The translations under genes and the position numbers were made by a program. From positions 1,232,559 through 1,296,558 of the forward strand of contig MNCI01022655.1 of the NCBI GenBank assembly GCA_015680685.1: a stretch of 64,000 bases of DNA, in the 5' to 3' direction. Numbering within the stretch: position 1 is the stretch's first letter; every line of letters begins with the position of its first letter. Of the stretch, positions 58,801-64,000 are shown one piece after another. Under the pieces are notes generated by a model that saw nothing but the letters and a program-made list of their open reading frames with translations, was not told where the DNA came from and ran no database searches. This DNA comes from Gnetum montanum. Its lineage: Eukaryota; Streptophyta; Gnetopsida; Gnetales; Gnetaceae.

Positions 58801-60449
58801 CAAATTCTACAATCAAGATTCAGATCGAGCATGATTTCCCTATGCTCCTGAATACCATATTTTATTACAAGCAAGAAACAAACGATACCAATGTAATTTC
58901 TTGATTTTTAGGCCTGCAAAAAGTTAAGAACACGTTGACTTTTATTCTTTGTTCACTAGGAACTGCCACCACGATCTGTTCACTATCTTTGTTGCAGCAG
59001 AAACTCTGTATTTACAAACATTAATTTTTCATAACTGTATTTCTGAATTTCTTATTGGAAAGTTCTCTTTGTAAATCTCTTTTTCTTCTTTGTTCAGGAG
59101 TTGAATGTTAATGTAAATCTCATCATATTAGAAATTGAAAGTGGAACATGGATTTAACTTTAAAAAATTGCATTTGTAGGTTGTGTAGATCAGGATCCTT
59201 GAAGATGAGTTACATGTATTTCTTGCTCATCTTGTCACTACCCATTTGAGACAATGTTATAATTTTACAGAAAAAGCCTATGTTTTATTTTGATGCCTCT
59301 TGAAATTATTGCTACATCAATACAAGTTATTTTTGTTTCCCAGGCCCCTTGAAATCTCACCTGAAACATTATACAATGTAATATAAAATAAAATAAACAA
59401 AAACCTTGCATCCTAAGTTTGTGTAGTAGGCTAAGTAAATCCAATTCTACAAGGATCCACTAAATGAATCAACCCTAGAAGTATCTTTGAGGGGAAGACA
59501 TTATAAAAACAATACAGAATCTATCACTAATTATCTTAGCTAACATAGACAATACAATGTAGAGAGATGGTTTCATAAAATAAAAAAGTAACTTAAAAAA
59601 TGACATATTAATGATCAAAAGATCCTTAGAAACTTGGAAGAAAGACTAAAGATGAGGGCCTAAAGAACATGTTAGAATAGAAAGCAATTTTAATTGTTAC
59701 CAGGCTAAGGAGGATGCTAAGCACAATTGACTATCTTTATGCTGAATGCAATCGTAAAGCAAATTAATGTTGTAGTTGTTTGTATTAGTGTGGGATTTGT
59801 ATAAACTCTCACTACCCCTTGATAAAGATTAATGGTTGGTCTATCTTTTAATTAATCAATTCAAGTACATTTTGTGTACAAGTGGCACTGGATGGAGACA
59901 ATGAAGAACATGTCTTTCTTATATATATTTTTTAAATTAAAAAAATCCTAATTGAGACTTAAATATAGTATTCAAACAAAATCTTTGCTATAACGTTTTA
60001 AGTTAGGTCTAACTTTGCATCACTTCTTTGATGCATTTTTCAACATTCATTAAAAACAACAAGTTGTTAGCTTAGTGGTAAGAATCTTGGCATGAAAACC
60101 TAAGTAACATGTGCATTTCTAGTAAATAATGCTAAGTTATAAACCAAAAAAATTCATTTAAGAAAAATTAATTCCACTAGTGATCAAATAATGATATCCA
60201 AGGGAAAACATGTAGTTAGGAACAATGACCAATAATGTAGCAAGTTTTATGACATGCTCTATATGATTTTATTTTGAGATATTGATTATAGTTTGAATAA
60301 AATTCTTATTAGTCACTCAAATCTTCAAGATCTTTTAGAAGATGAGATATTTGAAAAAGGAAATTGATGCTATGAAGATAAGCACTTCAATCACATGGAG
60401 AAAAATTTGGTTTGATTGGGGATGAGAGCTAGAGATTTGTTGATTCTAA
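58801..60449. other. AT-rich intergenic sequence, no gene recognised
   Basis: Scattered short ORFs only, with no family resemblance and no clear repeats. Confidence 0.55.
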
Positions 60450-61304
60450 ATGACATCAATATTTGAAATCAAGTGGCTTCATTTTTTATGAAGCGTCATA
60501 AATAGGTTGTGTTGATGTAGCCTTGTCGATGCATGATGTCATGTGTCAACACAGATGCATCAATGTTGATGTAGGTGGAACCTATATAAATGTGTGCACC
60601 AACTACATTTAGGGCACCTTGTGTCAGTAACATAACAAAGCCCTTATACTTTGTCTTTCCTAGATGTAGAATATTTTCCTTTGAGTGCCAAAATTATGAG
60701 TAAAAGAGATTGTACGGAACTTTATTCGAGTGCCATGTACTTGAGCGCATTGCCATGAATAGCAAAATTTGAGATTTTTTGCATTCATTGTGGCACTTAG
60801 ATTAGCTTAATCTTGCTTACTAGCACTTAATTTTCCTTGCATTTTATATTCCAAGTCATAGATTCTTAATGTAATTAACATGGACACATAAGTATGATTA
60901 ATTTGAGGACAAGGTATAGCATTTGGTAATCCTAGCAGTGGCCATTTGGTAGGCCCAATAATTATTTCTTGGTAACCTAAGAGTGTTTATACAAATTTGG
61001 GATGTGTGTGGCAAGTAGGAATGACTACTTGTGTTAGGGTAGTTATCCTTTAGAATAGTTAGGTAGTTAAAATAATCAATTCTTAAATATTCATTTTTCC
61101 ATACAAAACTTAAGATAAAAAACATATAAAAATATAGATAAAAATGAATCATATACCTTAACTCACATTTAATCATATGCATAGCACACACAAGTGTGAG
61201 TTAGGAAGATAACGATCATGAAACTCTTTGACTCATAGTTTAGGACTAGGCAAACTTAGAAACTAAGTCCACAAAATTTGACCAGATTGTTAGTACATGC
61301 TTGT
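60450..61304 (+). mobile_element. Old plus-strand LTR, interrupted by element E
   Basis: Matches the Athila-like LTRs in reverse complement: U3 with GATGCATC and GTTGATGTAG motifs, TATATAAAT at 60583, then R/U5 landmarks GGTAATCCTAGCAGTGGCCA and GGTAACCTAAGAGTG. Near 61265 the U5 end (AGTCCACAAAATTTGACCAG) is cut by the TGATGAG of element E. Left boundary approximate. No internal region is visible on its left. Confidence 0.6.
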
Positions 61305-62130
61305 TGATGAGTGGTGAGGTACCCCTACACTCAACCATACGAATACGAGCGTTACACATACGATCCGGTTGAACTCCAAGGACTAAGTGCTTACGTGCCT
61401 TATGGAACACTTAAGATTAATCAATCATTATCTTCCCAAGCTTACTTGTATTTATCATGGTTGTATGGTTAAGTGAGGCATGTGATTTTTATGTCTTTTA
61501 TCTTTTTATTGCCTATGCTACGAGGGGAAAGGGTGAAGAGACTAAGTAACTAACTTTCACTAACTAAGCTTTAATCGTCCTAGCATTAGTATCTGTTCCC
61601 ACTTGCCGTACACACCCTGAACCAGCGCAACGCTACTGGGATTACCAAACGCTAGTCATTACTGGGTTACCAAGCGTAGCACACATGATAGAAGTGGTCG
61701 TACTGAATGCACTTAACTAGGAGAGTTAAGGGTTGAGAGAGATTAATTATATAATAAAGAATTTAAACAATTAACAATAATTAAAGTCCTATTTAGCTTA
61801 GTCCATATGCTACAAGGTTTATCAGAAAGTTCGTATTTATTGCCAAACATAATGTGTGCTCAGGTACAAATTACTCTAATAAAGATCCGTTCCCTTTGAG
61901 ACTCCTCCTACGGGCAGATGGAAATTATTCTAACTTTGGAATGATAAAACTGCTAGAGTTTGGCTAAGGGTCTAGATCTAGATGTGGAAACAAGAGAAAG
62001 CTACCTCTTATTTATAGACAAGGTGATGGGCTACGATATCGCGTACGCAATATCGCAGGGGCCAACACGATATTGCAAACGCGATATCGTGAACGCGATA
62101 TCGCGGCTCATCCGATATCATGTCCCATCA
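61305..62130 (-). mobile_element. 3' LTR of element E (826 bp)
   Basis: TGATGAG...CCATCA. Minus-strand TATA box near 62009-62016. Six CGATATCG-type palindromes at 62034-62120, the best preserved set in the window. Polypurine tract at 62131-62140. Confidence 0.85.
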
Positions 62131-62140
62131 TACCCCCATG

Positions 62141-63422
62141 ACTGAATGAAAACTCATCCTTGATTTCCTTACAAAATATTGGGAAGCTATGGGATTATTG
62201 ACTTGAATGATGCTAATGGTAGATGGGATGACATGTGAACGGATCATCATTACAAAACATGAAAAAATTTAGTGTTCATTAGAACAAGAGTGAACACTAT
62301 AGACATTTGCAATCCAGCCTTATTTGGCAGCTGAGAGGGAAGAGAGAAGAGAGAGAGAAAAGAAGAAGTCTACTACTACCAACACCAAGATTGTGCGTTT
62401 CATTGTTCATCCATAAGTGTGCCATCAATCTTGTTCCTTGTATAATCGATTCAGCACCAGTCCATTCCAAGTGTTTCCTCCAAATCCCATTCATTGGTGT
62501 ATGATTGCCATCTGCACACACAACAGTCTTATATTAGCAAGGGTAAATGAATCATAATGCAATTGATACCTTGCTTTGGTGTAAGGTCCATTAGCTAAGT
62601 TGTGATATGGTTGATACAGATCTAGCGATATAATACTGGTGACTACCCGAGGTGTAGGGGTTAAGAGAAATATCAAAAAAATTGGATTACGACCCCCATG
62701 ACTAAGAGTGAACCTCTGGTAGTGATAGAATGAAAAAAGATAAGGAATAAGAAGGATGGAGAAAAAGAAACAATGACCATGCCAATAAAATGGATGTTAA
62801 AGATGGAAATGAACAAAATAAATGGTGATTGCATAAATTTTTAAGGGAAAGAAATTAACGAATGCACCAAATAGGAATGCTACTGGGTCCTCCCCAAAGT
62901 AGGCTTATGCCCTTAATGCCCTAACAATCCCACATTCAAAGAGTCCATAGGCTCTAGAAATGTCATTTGGAGACAAGAGTTAAAGTCTTAACCATAAGAA
63001 TTTACCAAAAATAAAACAATGCATCCACCAAAATATAGACTACAGATACAACCGGCAATGAGGTGATAAATGGGGAAAGAAGGATGGAAAGAAGAGAATG
63101 GAATGGAATCTCAAGAATAAGGTGGTGTACAGCCCCTTGTGTATTAATGGTTAATGTGACTTGGTAGATCCCATTCCAAATCTAGCCTCAAACAAACCAC
63201 ATTTAGTGGCTTCGCATTAATACATTTGGCCCATCCATCCACTTGAAGTAACAAGAATGCCTTCACCATAGAGCCACCACCATTCTGAAGAAATGAAAGA
63301 GGAGAAAGTAAGAAGCGAGAAGGGCCTTAGTTAGAGGGAACATGTTTATTTTAGTTCTATAACCAGTGCTTGTAGCCCAAATGATTATTTCATCTATGGG
63401 GTGTGCTTTGAATTCTCATTGG

Positions 63423-63454
<32 letters not shown>

Positions 63455-64000
63455 GCGTGAGAACCACACCATGCAAAGACAAATTATTTTTATTTGCTCA
63501 GCTTCTCGATAATGTGGCAATGTCAGAATGGTAAGAAAACTCAAGAAGAAAACATCCAAGCATGCAAGAGAATGGCTAGCACAAGTGCATCAAATCCCCT
63601 TGAAGTCACACCCTTTTCAATCCTTGAGTCCTTCCTTAGTTTGAGAACTACCCGGTCACCGATTCATTGATAGTTCTTGTTATTGAGAAAGGAACTGTAC
63701 ATTTCCAAGCCAAGAGAGACCATAGAATTTTATGGATGTATGGATGAAGTGGACTCATTTCCTGCTATATCAAAAGAACCATACCTTAGTATCAACATCA
63801 TAACTTAAAGGTCAAAATCAAACATTAGTAATCAATGGAATACAGTTCATACCATCTTCGGAGCACTTATTAAGTGATGAATCAAACACACAAAGAAATG
63901 AAAATGTATAAACGATGTTGTAAAACAAAAACAAGAAAAGGTAAAGAAGTTTGTAAAACAAAAATGTGTAAAACAAAAATGTGTAAAATAAAAATTTAAA
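62141..64000 (-). other. 3' non-coding region of element E
   Basis: Colinear with C and D. It has a minus-strand frame at 62297-62521 (NGIWRKHLEWTGAES), a polypyrimidine tract ending CTCAG (62331-62368), a second polypurine-like motif (62691-62700), and TGTAAAACAAAAATG units at the window edge. The AC microsatellite of C and D is reduced to ACACAC. Confidence 0.7.

Larger units (their letters stand above)
61305..64000 (-). mobile_element. Element E: third member of the C/D family (3' part)
   Basis: The LTR and non-coding region match elements C and D; gag-protease would lie beyond the window. The 5 bp before it, CTTGT (61300-61304), are the expected target duplication, whose partner is outside. 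Confidence 0.85.

Overview
The window is plant nuclear DNA dominated by old, nested retrotransposons. The evidence for a plant is a SAUR (auxin-responsive) gene, PPR and histone H3 gene debris, Tat-like and Athila-like Ty3/gypsy elements, Ty1/copia fragments and an L1-type LINE. The AT-rich background, the heavy decay of element genes (many C-to-T type stop codons) and the low gene density fit a large seed-plant genome. A gymnosperm is my guess, not something the sequence proves. Only one gene looks intact: the SAUR gene at 56850-57287 on the minus strand.

Layout, left to right. (1) 1-4354: the 3' part of a plus-strand Tat-like element A, with RNase H tail, integrase (one nonsense codon), a 3' tandem-repeat block, and an LTR carrying hairpin repeats and a TATA box. 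(2) 4665-15700: minus-strand Athila-like element B, flanked by the direct repeat ATAGT. It has gag, protease and RT/RNase H remnants but no integrase. On the opposite strand it carries a 4.5 kb segment with a U3-like promoter and a degenerate extra ORF ('aORF'). (3) 16900-18665: a plus-strand copia fragment, head-to-head with a minus-strand copia element (18690-29140). The latter is split by element C (19952-26840, direct repeat ACATA). (4) 30341-37449: element D (direct repeat GTTAT), the same family as C. (5) 37912-51918: an older rearranged cluster with a truncated LTR, an aORF remnant, an inverted LTR, two gag modules, and an LTR shared between two tandem elements (F and G). Element G is interrupted by a 2.8 kb insertion holding a PPR/histone H3 chimeric pseudogene. 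(6) 51919-54480: a decayed LINE. (7) 54880-56302: small tandem repeats and a sequence gap. (8) 56850-57287: the SAUR gene, with a triplicated 203-bp repeat upstream. (9) 60450-64000: an old plus-strand LTR interrupted by element E, a third copy of the C/D family.

C, D and E form one non-autonomous family with the layout LTR - gag-protease - about 1.9 kb without a recognised gene - polypurine tract - LTR. They have no reverse transcriptase or integrase, so they presumably depended on enzymes from relatives such as B. The most notable system-like pattern has two parts. First, every LTR of this lineage carries a cluster of short perfect palindromes immediately upstream of its TATA box, with a palindrome core that differs between families. 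Second, the aORF of element B has a promoter of the same design that shares an exact 18-bp word with B's own LTR. This suggests that the LTR and the extra ORF were controlled together.
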